Shown here: piece after piece, positions 1-5,672 of the stretch
Layout: each line of letters starts with the position of its first letter
How positions within the stretch are numbered: the first letter of the stretch is position 1
Assembly: GCA_049694275.1 (NCBI GenBank)
Contig: JBAVQS010000187.1
Coordinates: forward strand, 1 to 7,462
Direction of reading: 5' to 3'
DNA length: 7,462 nucleotides
From: JBAVQS01 sp049694275
Lineage (GTDB): Bacteria; Chloroflexota; Anaerolineae; UBA4142; SHND01
Translations under genes and position numbers: made by a program
Notes under the pieces: model-generated
Databases searched by the model: none
The model's input: only the letters and a program-made list of their open reading frames with translations
Told to the model about the DNA's origin: nothing

Positions 1-667
1 GCACAGGAAGGAGCTGGCGCTGCGCCCAGACTTCCGGGAGCAAGGTCTCGACGCCGGCCACGCCCTGCTTGAGCTGCGCCAGCGCAAAGGTGAGATAGTG
101 GACAAAGGTGGTCTTGCCCGAGCCGGCGTCACCGAGGAGGACGGCGCGCTGCAAATGCGCCGCGCTCAGGGCATCGAGAATCAGCGCGCGTTTGCCTTCT
201 TCCGGGCGTTCCATTTCGGGCCGGTCCCGCTCGCGGGCGCGGGCGACCGACTCGACCTCCAGGTCCACATAAATCTCGGGGAGAGAAACCTGGCGGTCGG
301 AACCCTTTTCGACAAAGCGCGGGTCCACCGCGCCGAGCGGGAGTTGCCCGCACTCGTAAGCCAAGGCGCGGAGATAGGCGCAGAGGAGTTCGTCGGGGGG
401 GATTTCGTCGGGGCGGCGATTGGCATACTCGGGCGAGAGAAAAGTGACATTGCCGGTGATGATGGTACTGTTGACGATGTCGCGGCCTGCCCCCGCGGCG
501 CGGTCACCGCTCACGCGGACCGTGTCTGCCCGCTCCTGTTTCTGCAATAGGTCCGCAAGCTGTGCGGCAAGCTGCGGGTCCTGGGCCACCAGCTTTTTAA
601 GCTGGTCGATGAGCGCGGCGCGTCCGGCGTCCTCATCTGAACTGGCAGCAGGCAGTGAATTGTCCAT
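1..667 (-). CDS. NACHT/STAND-type P-loop NTPase, N-terminal part (cut by window edge)
   Basis: The frame is open from an ATG at 667 to the left edge, giving 222 codons. A strong Shine-Dalgarno (GAGGAGAGGG, complement of 671-680) supports this start. Residues 1-48 are acidic to helical. Residues 53-75 form a Gly/Asn/Thr-rich stretch (GDRAAGAGRDIVNSTIITGN), a linker style seen in many large bacterial STAND proteins. Residues about 92-145 (YLRALAYECGQLPLGAVDPRF and following) match the segment that commonly precedes NACHT domains. The Walker A motif GDAGSGKTT is at 179-187. Walker B, sensor and C-terminal repeat or effector domains lie outside the window. Known members of this broad class act as ligand-sensing switches, some in antiphage defence; the role here is inferred only. 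It lies 72 bp downstream of the DUF3810 gene on the same strand, so co-transcription is possible. NACHT as opposed to another STAND subclass is likely but not proven. Confidence 0.8.
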   Translation of the reverse strand, partial: MDNSLPAASSDEDAGRAALIDQLKKLVAQDPQLAAQLADLLQKQERADTVRVSGDRAAGAGRDIVNSTIITGNVTFLSPEYANRRPDEIPPDELLCAYLRALAYECGQLPLGAVDPRFVEKGSDRQVSLPEIYVDLEVESVARARERDRPEMERPEEGKRALILDALSAAHLQRAVLLGDAGSGKTTFVHYLTFALAQLKQGVAGVETLLPEVWAQRQLLPV

Positions 668-739
668 AGGCCCTCTCCTCGTAATCGTCTCAGATTGGGA
701 ACTGGCGAATTACCACTCAATCGACCATGCGCATACGCT

Positions 740-1834
740 TCATGGGCGGGACTCGGTTCCAGGCGCGCTGGCAATTCCCCGGCGCAGCGGTTGCCAATCC
801 GCGACAAAACGCGTCCCGAGCATCAAGCGGACAAACAGACCATAGTTGTCGATTCCCTCCTGCACCCGGTTGGCCTTTAAATAGCCATCGTACATGTTCC
901 GCTCGACCTTGCTGGCCTGCTTGTTCTCGTGCGCCGCAATCCGCACGCGAATGGCTTGCAGGTCCGCTTCCACTTCCGGGGCGACCGCGGGTCCCCCGCC
1001 GGGCGGTTGGGGCAACCACATATAGAGCGACAGCCAGCCCGCATAGCGAATACTCGGCTGGTCGGAACGGAGACAGGTCAACATGCCGATGAAATTGGCC
1101 TCCGATTCAGACGCGTATCCCGCCAGATGCCCCCATTCGTGCGCAAGGGTAAACGGCCGTTCGACCGGCAGCAGGCTTTCGTTGAGAATCACCTCGTGCG
1201 TCCAGGGGTCGGTAAAGCCGCTCACGCCCGTCGCCTCGAAATAGAAATCGAGGAGGGAATGTTTGGGCGCGACGCCAAAGGTGCTAAAGTTCGTTCCCAG
1301 ATCACTGACGACGCTGGCAAAAGAGGCATGCAGCGCCGGATAAAGCTGATCGCCAACCGGAAAGGGCTGGCTGTGCGCCAGGGGCGCAAGCGCATTGAGT
1401 TGTTGAACGTCGAGCGCCAGCAGTTGATGCTCGCCATCGACCGTGACGCGCTGCTCACTGTAATCCAGCCTGGCCGTAAGCGGCTCGCGGTCATAGCTCA
1501 GGCCCCACGATAACGCAAAAAGGAGATAGGCGACAGCCAACACGGTCAGCGTATCCAGCGCCAGCCGGGGAAACTGCCACCACCAATGCCCCCGCCGGGC
1601 GCGCGCCAGGGACAGGGCCCACCAGCCAGGCAGCCCGAGGAGCAGCGCGATCAATAACAGGTCGCCGAACGATACCGGCAGGCTGTTGGAAACCGGCGTG
1701 ACGACGCGATTGACGAGCGGGTAAAAACCGTTGGAATAGATATTTTCGATAAACGCGGAGGAGCGCGGCAATAAAGCAAAGGCTACAACGCCAACAATAA
1801 AGAGGCTCTGTATGATTCGCGGCAACCGTTTCAT
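740..1834 (-). CDS. DUF3810 family membrane protein, putative zinc metalloprotease
   Basis: This is a complete 364-residue protein. Three hydrophobic segments (about 7-25, 53-75 and 92-112) suggest an N-terminal membrane anchor with a large C-terminal domain. That domain carries HEWGH at 232-236, in the context PFTLAHEWGHLAGY, followed by ASESEANF at 241-248, whose Glu residues (243 or 245) could be the third zinc ligand. This HExxH plus downstream Glu arrangement and the overall layout fit DUF3810, a family of predicted but poorly characterised metallopeptidases. The substrate is unknown. The start is supported by AGGA eight bases before the ATG and a good promoter upstream (1909-1936). The NACHT gene follows on the same strand after 72 bp. 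Family assignment is fairly sure; proteolytic activity is inferred from the motif. Confidence 0.85.
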   Translation of the reverse strand: MKRLPRIIQSLFIVGVVAFALLPRSSAFIENIYSNGFYPLVNRVVTPVSNSLPVSFGDLLLIALLLGLPGWWALSLARARRGHWWWQFPRLALDTLTVLAVAYLLFALSWGLSYDREPLTARLDYSEQRVTVDGEHQLLALDVQQLNALAPLAHSQPFPVGDQLYPALHASFASVVSDLGTNFSTFGVAPKHSLLDFYFEATGVSGFTDPWTHEVILNESLLPVERPFTLAHEWGHLAGYASESEANFIGMLTCLRSDQPSIRYAGWLSLYMWLPQPPGGGPAVAPEVEADLQAIRVRIAAHENKQASKVERNMYDGYLKANRVQEGIDNYGLFVRLMLGTRFVADWQPLRRGIASAPGTESRP

Positions 1835-1866
1835 GATTTGTTCCTGTGCGCCCTTTTGGATAACGA

Positions 1867-1898
1867 CAATGCCGCCGGGCGAGCATCTGGCGGCATTG
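1867..1898 (-). promoter_or_regulatory. Perfect 10-bp inverted repeat in the DUF3810 leader
   Basis: CAATGCCGCC (1867-1876) and GGCGGCATTG (1889-1898) are perfect reverse complements around a 12-base loop. The repeat lies between the proposed minus-strand promoter and the ribosome-binding site of the DUF3810 gene, so the mRNA would carry a GC-rich stem-loop about 33 to 64 bases before the start codon. No T-run follows on either strand, so it is not an ordinary intrinsic terminator. It could be an mRNA-stabilising or attenuating structure, or a dimeric repressor site just downstream of the transcription start. I cannot choose between these. Confidence 0.55.
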
Positions 1899-1908
1899 CA
1901 TGGTGTCT

Positions 1909-1936
1909 ATCTTAGCCGCTCTGCTCAATCTGTCAA
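1909..1936 (-). promoter_or_regulatory. Sigma70-type promoter for the DUF3810 gene
   Basis: Read on the minus strand, a perfect -35 box TTGACA (complement of 1931-1936) is followed after 16 bases by TAAGAT (complement of 1909-1914), which matches TATAAT at four of six positions. It points at the DUF3810 gene and would give a leader of roughly 65 to 70 bases containing the inverted repeat at 1867-1898. Assigned by pattern only. Confidence 0.55.
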
Positions 1937-1943
1937 GACCGCC

Positions 1944-1992
1944 GTCATTCCGCGGTTAGCGTTAGCGAGACCCTTCGCATGCTCAGGGTGAC
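1944..1992. repeat. Degenerate GTCATTCCG-type intergenic repeat
   Basis: The segment opens with GTCATTCCGCGG and closes with CTCAGGGTGAC, so GTCA...TGAC form its ends; it contains a doubled GTTAGC. The opening GTCATTCCG is shared with the intergenic repeats at 3172-3294 and 5217-5398, and the inside differs. It lies between the divergent promoters of the DUF3810 and Gfo/Idh genes. It is most likely a decayed member of the same dispersed palindromic repeat family. The rest of the 1835-2143 gap holds the two promoters, the leader hairpin and the Gfo/Idh leader. Confidence 0.5.
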
Positions 1993-2037
1993 AACTTTCC
2001 TTTTGCCAAGCCAGAATTGAAACGCCCTGCATTCTAC

Positions 2038-2066
2038 TTGACGCCCCTATCGCTCCGTGATATGCT
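2038..2066 (+). promoter_or_regulatory. Sigma70-type promoter for the Gfo/Idh/MocA gene
   Basis: TTGACG (2038-2043) is separated by exactly 17 bases from TATGCT (2061-2066). Transcription would start near 2073 and give a leader of about 70 bases before the ATG at 2144. It may also drive the downstream AOR and moaD genes, which have no equally clear promoter of their own. Assigned by pattern only. Confidence 0.5.
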
Positions 2067-2143
2067 CCAAACGCAACCGCACGCGTGACGCACAATTGGA
2101 GCGCCCGGTCCACGGATGGTCAATCGGAGGAGAGATTTCAAGC

Positions 2144-3169
2144 ATGATGAACAAGCAACTCGGAGTCTGCGTCGTCGGAGCGGGGATGATGGGCACACTC
2201 CACGCCCAGCGCTGGAACCGGGTGCCCCACGCCCAGGTGGTCGCCGTGGTCGATATTCAGGCGGACCGCGCCAAAAAGCTGGCGCATGATTTCGCCATCA
2301 ACCATTCCTATACCGATTACAAGCACGCCATTTCCCAGCCCGAGGTGCATGTCGTGTCCGTCTGCGTACCCACCCATCTGCACGCCGAGGTCGCCATCTT
2401 TGCCGCGGAGCAGGGTAAGCACGTCCTGTGCGAAAAACCGGTGGCCCTGACGCTGCGTGAGGCTGATGCGATGATCGAGGCCGCACAAAAGCATAACGTC
2501 CGGCTCAGCGTCGGGTTCATGCGCCGCTATTCCCTGGTCCACGAAGAGCTGCGCGCCTGGCTGGCGGCCGGCGAGCTTGGCCGCCCGGTCATGTATCACG
2601 CGGTCGATTTGCGCGAGATCAGAGCCGAGCGTGAGTTGCACGATGCGCACGCGAGCGGAGGACCGATCCTCGATATAGCTGTCCATCATTTTGACGGATG
2701 GGCGCATGCCTTTGACTCGCACCCCGTGCAGGTTTTTGCCCACGCCCACAAGCTCGCTCAGGGCCGTCCTGAGCTTGGGCATATCAAAGAGCTTGCCTAC
2801 GATACGGCGACCATCGTCGTCCGTTATGCATCGGGCGATACCGGGACCTTTGTCGTTTCGTGGGGCTTACCGCCGGGCGTCAATCCGCCGCCGGTTCCCG
2901 ACCAGATCCTTGGGCCGAAAGGCCTGGCCGAGCTCCAGTATCATATTGCCTTTCAGCAGTTACGCGTCCTGAAAGAGGGAAACCAATGGTCCACCGTCTC
3001 GGCGGCGGAAACCGACCTTTATCAGGCAGAGGTACAGACCTTTGCCGATTGTATTGTCGGCGCGCCGAACGAACAGGCGCCGGCGACCGGTGAGGACGGC
3101 AAAGCGGCGCTCAAAGTGGCCCTCGCCGCGCTGCAATCCCTCGAAACCGGCCAAGCGGTAAACCTCTAA
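2144..3169 (+). CDS. Gfo/Idh/MocA family NAD(P)-dependent oxidoreductase
   Basis: This is a 341-residue soluble protein, a normal length for the family. The Rossmann fold starts with VVGAGMMG (glycines at 12, 14 and 17). VCVPTHLH (73-80) and CEKPVALT (96-103), with the family EKP signature at 97-99, follow. The substrate domain carries GGPILDIAVHHFD (172-184), where Asp177 and His181 match the family's usual catalytic Asp/His pair. Members oxidise or reduce sugars, inositols and related polyols; the exact substrate cannot be read from sequence. I chose the ATG at 2144 because GGAGGAGA sits just upstream; an in-frame start at 2057 would place about 29 unlike residues before the Rossmann strand and lies inside the proposed promoter. 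The adjacent ATG at 2147 is an equally possible start. The AOR gene begins 140 bp after its stop, with a palindromic repeat between. Confidence 0.9.
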   Translation: MMNKQLGVCVVGAGMMGTLHAQRWNRVPHAQVVAVVDIQADRAKKLAHDFAINHSYTDYKHAISQPEVHVVSVCVPTHLHAEVAIFAAEQGKHVLCEKPVALTLREADAMIEAAQKHNVRLSVGFMRRYSLVHEELRAWLAAGELGRPVMYHAVDLREIRAERELHDAHASGGPILDIAVHHFDGWAHAFDSHPVQVFAHAHKLAQGRPELGHIKELAYDTATIVVRYASGDTGTFVVSWGLPPGVNPPPVPDQILGPKGLAELQYHIAFQQLRVLKEGNQWSTVSAAETDLYQAEVQTFADCIVGAPNEQAPATGEDGKAALKVALAALQSLETGQAVNL

Positions 3170-3171
3170 CC

Positions 3172-3294
3172 TCAGTACATCACGAAATGTCATTCCGAGG
3201 TGTTTTTTCCGAGGAATCTCGCTGGCGCAAACCGAGATTCTTCACCCGCCAAAAGCGCGGGTTCAGAATGACAAGCGATTTCGTGATCTACTGA
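3172..3294. repeat. Palindromic MITE/REP-like element between Gfo/Idh and AOR genes
   Basis: The ends are near-perfect inverted repeats: TCAGTACATCACGAAAT (3172-3188) and ATTTCGTGATCTACTGA (3278-3294), with one mismatch. Next inward is a second pair, TGTCATTC and GAATGACA (the latter 3266-3273). In the centre GAATCTCG (3214-3221) and CGAGATTC (3233-3240) form another stem. The whole 123 bp could fold into a nested hairpin. It fills almost the entire gap from the Gfo/Idh stop to the AOR ribosome-binding site. AACC on the left (3168-3171) and right (3294-3297) may be a short target duplication, but this is weak. It carries no gene. It may act as a non-autonomous mobile element and, in RNA, as a processing or attenuation structure. 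Confidence 0.75.
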
Positions 3295-3309
3295 ACCCGG
3301 GAGATAGCG

Positions 3310-5211
3310 ATGGGCTACGGAGCTTGTGGCAGGATTCTGCGCGTCGATTTGACGCACGGCGAATTGAGCATCGAACGGTTCGACGAAGCTTTTTATCGCC
3401 TCTATCCGGGCGGCAAGGCGCTCGGCGCTTGCATCCTCCTACGCGAGTGTCCACCGAACACGGACCCTTTCGCTCCCGAGAATCCGCTCATCCTCGCCAA
3501 CGGCGTGCTGACCGGCGCCCCCTTTTCAACTGCGACCCGCTTTACCGCTATCGCGCGCTCGCCGCTCACCGGCGGATTTGGCGAATCCGAGGCCGGCGGC
3601 TTTTGGGGCCCCGAGCTCAAGCTCGCGGGCTATGAAGCGATCATCGTCCAGGGGCGCGCCGAGCATCCGGTCTATTTGTGGATTCACGACGACCGATATG
3701 AAATTCGGGACGCGCGGCATCTGTGGGGGTTGGACCCGGAAACGGCGCAGAGCAAGATTCGCGACGAGTTGGGCGACAAGCTCGTTCGCATCCTGCAGAT
3801 CGGGCTCGGCGGCGAGAATCGCGTTCGCTTTGCCGGCATGATCAATGAACTGCGCCATTTCAATGGGCGCACCGGCATGGGCGCGGTCATGGGGTCCAAG
3901 AATCTTAAAGCCATTGCAGTGCGCGGCACAGGCAAGTATCTCGACCTTGTCGACAAGCCCGGGATGATCTCCGAGTTGGGCCGGACACTCGCCCGGCGCG
4001 TCAAGGAACACCCACAAAGCTGGGATCTGCAGTACAAAGGGACGCCCGGCGCTGTGGATGGCTTGCAGGCCGCCGGCATCCTGCCGACGCGCAATTTTCG
4101 CCAGGGCGCGTTCGAGAATGTCGACAAGGTCAAATGGGCCAGCTACGAGAAGGAGCTCCTGACGGCCCGCAAGAGCTGTTATGCGTGCGCAGTTCGCTGC
4201 AAACGCGAGGTCAAGGTGGATGACCGCTACCGGGTGAGCGACCACTATGGCGGCCCCGAGTATGAAGCGGTCGGCGGATTTGGCCCGAACTGTGGAATCG
4301 ACGATCTGCAGGCTATCGCCAGGGCGAACGAGCTATGCAATGTCTACACCCTCGACGTCATTTCGACTTCTTCAACCATCTCCTTTGCAATGGAATGCTT
4401 TGAGCACGGGCTACTCGGGCGAGAGGATACCGGCGGCATCGAGCTGCGGTTCGGTAACGCCGATGCAATGATCAAAACCATCGAGCTCATTGCGAAACGC
4501 GAGGGCATCGGGGACCTGCTGGCCGAGGGGACCCGGCGCGCAGCCGAGAAAATCGGCGGCGAGGCGATCGATTTCGCCATGCAGATCAAGGGGCAAGAGC
4601 TGCCCATGCACGATCCGCGCGGCAAGGTCGGGCTTGCGCTCGGGTATGCCGTGTCAGACAGCGGGGCCGAGCACCTGAACCAGGCGCACGATCCACTGCT
4701 GGCAAATCCCGAATCGGTCAGCTTTAAGGGCGGCGCGCCGCTCGGCATCGAGGCGCTGCCGCCGCGCGAGTTCAGCCCGCGCAAAGTGCGAAATTATTCC
4801 ATCCTGGAAAACTGGACAAGCCTCGAAAAGGTCGTGGGGCTGTGCTTTTTCGGTCCGGTTCCGCGGTCGTTTATTCAAGTTCAGGAGGTCGTGGATTCCA
4901 TCGCCGCAGCGACCGGCTGGGCGCTGACCCTGCAGGATGCATTGCACATTGGCGAGCGCGCCACCAACCTCGCCCGCGCCTTTAATGTGCGCAACGGTTT
5001 TTCGCGCAAGGATGACACGCTCCCCTCTCGCCTCTTCCAACCGCTGGAAAACGGGACGCTCCAGGGAGCTGTCATTGACCGGGACGCGTTTGAGCAGGCA
5101 CTCACCCAGCTTTACACCCTCAAGGGATGGAGCCCCGAAACCGGCGTTCCCACGCGCGAGCGCCTGCGCGAGCTCGAGATCGAGTGGGTAGCCGACCTGC
5201 TGGGGGTATAG
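3310..5211 (+). CDS. Aldehyde:ferredoxin oxidoreductase family tungsten enzyme
   Basis: This is a complete 633-residue protein, slightly longer than the roughly 605 residues of Pyrococcus AOR. The N-terminal domain shows GRILRVDLTHG (7-17), PLTGGFGESEAGGFWGPELK (85-104) and GRTGMGAVMGSKNLKAIAV (186-204), typical pterin-binding segments of the family. The [4Fe-4S] ligands are C290-x2-C293-x3-C297 and a distant Cys512 in VVGLCFFG. GPEYEAVGGFGPNCGI (315-330) and HDPRGKVGLALGYAVSDSG (434-452) are further conserved blocks. No signal peptide is seen. The family catalyses ferredoxin-linked aldehyde oxidation to carboxylic acids, or acid reduction, with a W-bis-pterin cofactor; formaldehyde-, glyceraldehyde-3-phosphate- and BamB-type relatives cannot be excluded. 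GGGAG at 3299-3303 supports the start. The MoaD-like gene downstream fits cofactor supply. Confidence 0.93.
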   Translation: MGYGACGRILRVDLTHGELSIERFDEAFYRLYPGGKALGACILLRECPPNTDPFAPENPLILANGVLTGAPFSTATRFTAIARSPLTGGFGESEAGGFWGPELKLAGYEAIIVQGRAEHPVYLWIHDDRYEIRDARHLWGLDPETAQSKIRDELGDKLVRILQIGLGGENRVRFAGMINELRHFNGRTGMGAVMGSKNLKAIAVRGTGKYLDLVDKPGMISELGRTLARRVKEHPQSWDLQYKGTPGAVDGLQAAGILPTRNFRQGAFENVDKVKWASYEKELLTARKSCYACAVRCKREVKVDDRYRVSDHYGGPEYEAVGGFGPNCGIDDLQAIARANELCNVYTLDVISTSSTISFAMECFEHGLLGREDTGGIELRFGNADAMIKTIELIAKREGIGDLLAEGTRRAAEKIGGEAIDFAMQIKGQELPMHDPRGKVGLALGYAVSDSGAEHLNQAHDPLLANPESVSFKGGAPLGIEALPPREFSPRKVRNYSILENWTSLEKVVGLCFFGPVPRSFIQVQEVVDSIAAATGWALTLQDALHIGERATNLARAFNVRNGFSRKDDTLPSRLFQPLENGTLQGAVIDRDAFEQALTQLYTLKGWSPETGVPTRERLRELEIEWVADLLGV

Positions 5212-5216
5212 CTGCA

Positions 5217-5398
5217 ACTACGAAATGTTTCGGGTTTGTCATTCCGAAGGAGCGCCTTATGCGACTGCGAAATGTTTCGGGTTTGTCATTCCGAAGGAGC
5301 GCCTTGCGCGACTGCGAAATGTTTCGGGTTTGTCATTCCGAAGGAGCGCCTTATGCGACTGAGGAATCTCCGACTAACGACAAGCAGCCATTTCGTGG
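5217..5398. repeat. Palindromic repeat element with tandem expansion between AOR and moaD
   Basis: Outer ends CTACGAAATG and CATTTCGTGG are inverted, as in the element at 3172-3294, and the right part (ACGACAAGCAGCCATTTCG) matches that element's right arm. The right half also carries GGAATCTC. Inside, the left half is repeated three times in tandem (5221-5361). This makes it an expanded member of the same dispersed family. Open frames read through it encode repeated nonsense and are not genes. Confidence 0.75.
5221..5361. repeat. Three tandem 47-bp units
   Basis: Units start at 5221, 5268 and 5315. Each begins CGAAATGTTTCGGG, continues TTTGTCATTCCGAAGGAG and ends GCGACTG. They are identical except that unit 2 has CTTGCGCG where units 1 and 3 have CTTATGCG. 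The near identity points to recent duplication by slippage or unequal recombination. Confidence 0.9.
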
Positions 5399-5417
5399 AA
5401 ACGATTAGTCCGCACTA

Positions 5418-5666
5418 ATGCAACTGCACCTCGGCGGGCACCTCAGTTGGTATGACCCGGACAAGCGCGCATCATTCGATTTGCGTCTTGATGGACCGAT
5501 GCGCCTGGCAGATCTGCTCGAACGCCTCGGCATACCGCCGGCCGAGGTCGCGGTGGCGGCAGTCAATGGAACGGCCGTCGAACTCGCGGAGGCGTACATT
5601 ACCGATAGAGACCGGGTCGATCTGCTACCGCCGATTGGTGGAGGTTACAGAGTTTTGATTAATTAA
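5418..5666 (+). CDS. moaD: MoaD/ThiS-family sulfur carrier with IS-derived C-terminal extension
   Basis: The protein is 82 residues, of which the first 76 are the native part. It has a ubiquitin-like beta-grasp pattern: MRLADLLERLGIP (28-40), VAVAVN-like core strand (45-50), YITDRDRVDLLPPIGGG (60-76). The family C-terminus is normally an exposed Gly-Gly, which is adenylated by a MoeB/ThiF-type enzyme and converted to a thiocarboxylate. Here the frame continues from Gly76 into YRVLIN and stops at a TAA inside the left end of an IS630 element. The TA next to the IS is the first two bases of what was almost certainly the stop codon. The carrier should be inactive unless the tail is trimmed. No convincing Shine-Dalgarno is seen, and the start codon lies in a small inverted repeat (ATTAGT 5404-5409, ACTAAT 5414-5419). 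The neighbouring AOR suggests service to its pterin cofactor. Confidence 0.85.
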   Translation: MQLHLGGHLSWYDPDKRASFDLRLDGPMRLADLLERLGIPPAEVAVAAVNGTAVELAEAYITDRDRVDLLPPIGGGYRVLIN

Positions 5667-5672
5667 TGTCCG
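5648..5672 (+). repeat. Left terminal inverted repeat of the IS630 element
   Basis: It begins CAGAGTTTTGATTAATTAAT and ends GTCCG, and is identical to the reverse complement of 6721-6745. It contains the palindrome ATTAATTAAT (5658-5667). Two stop codons overlap here on opposite strands: TAA of the extended moaD (5664-5666) and TAA of the transposase (complement of 5663-5665). Confidence 0.93.

Noticed and set aside
98..550. 150-codon plus-strand open frame over the NACHT region
   Set aside because: It is antisense to the NACHT coding sequence, which has a Walker A motif and a strong ribosome-binding site; the plus-strand translation shows no recognisable domain.
929..1513. 194-codon plus-strand open frame
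   Set aside because: Antisense shadow of the DUF3810 gene in GC-rich DNA; Arg/Gly-rich translation without family features.
1867..1898. Intrinsic transcription terminator
   Set aside because: The stem is strong but no T-run follows on either strand, and it lies in a leader between a promoter and its gene.
2057..2143. Upstream start for the Gfo/Idh/MocA protein
   Set aside because: The extra residues have no family similarity, the start lies within the proposed -10 region, and a good ribosome-binding site precedes the ATG at 2144.
2138..2782. 214-codon minus-strand open frame
   Set aside because: Lies opposite the Gfo/Idh/MocA gene, which carries the Rossmann and EKP signatures.
3526..4245. 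239-codon minus-strand open frame
   Set aside because: Antisense shadow of the AOR gene, which is clearly coding by its cysteine and pterin motifs.
5221..5361. Possible CRISPR array
   Set aside because: The three 47-bp units are contiguous and nearly identical, with no variable spacers; no cas gene is present.
5127..5418. Open frames with repeated 'VSGLSFRRSALRDCEM' or 'FRVCHSEGAP' peptides
   Set aside because: They arise because the 47-bp unit lacks stops in some frames; they are translations of a non-coding tandem repeat.
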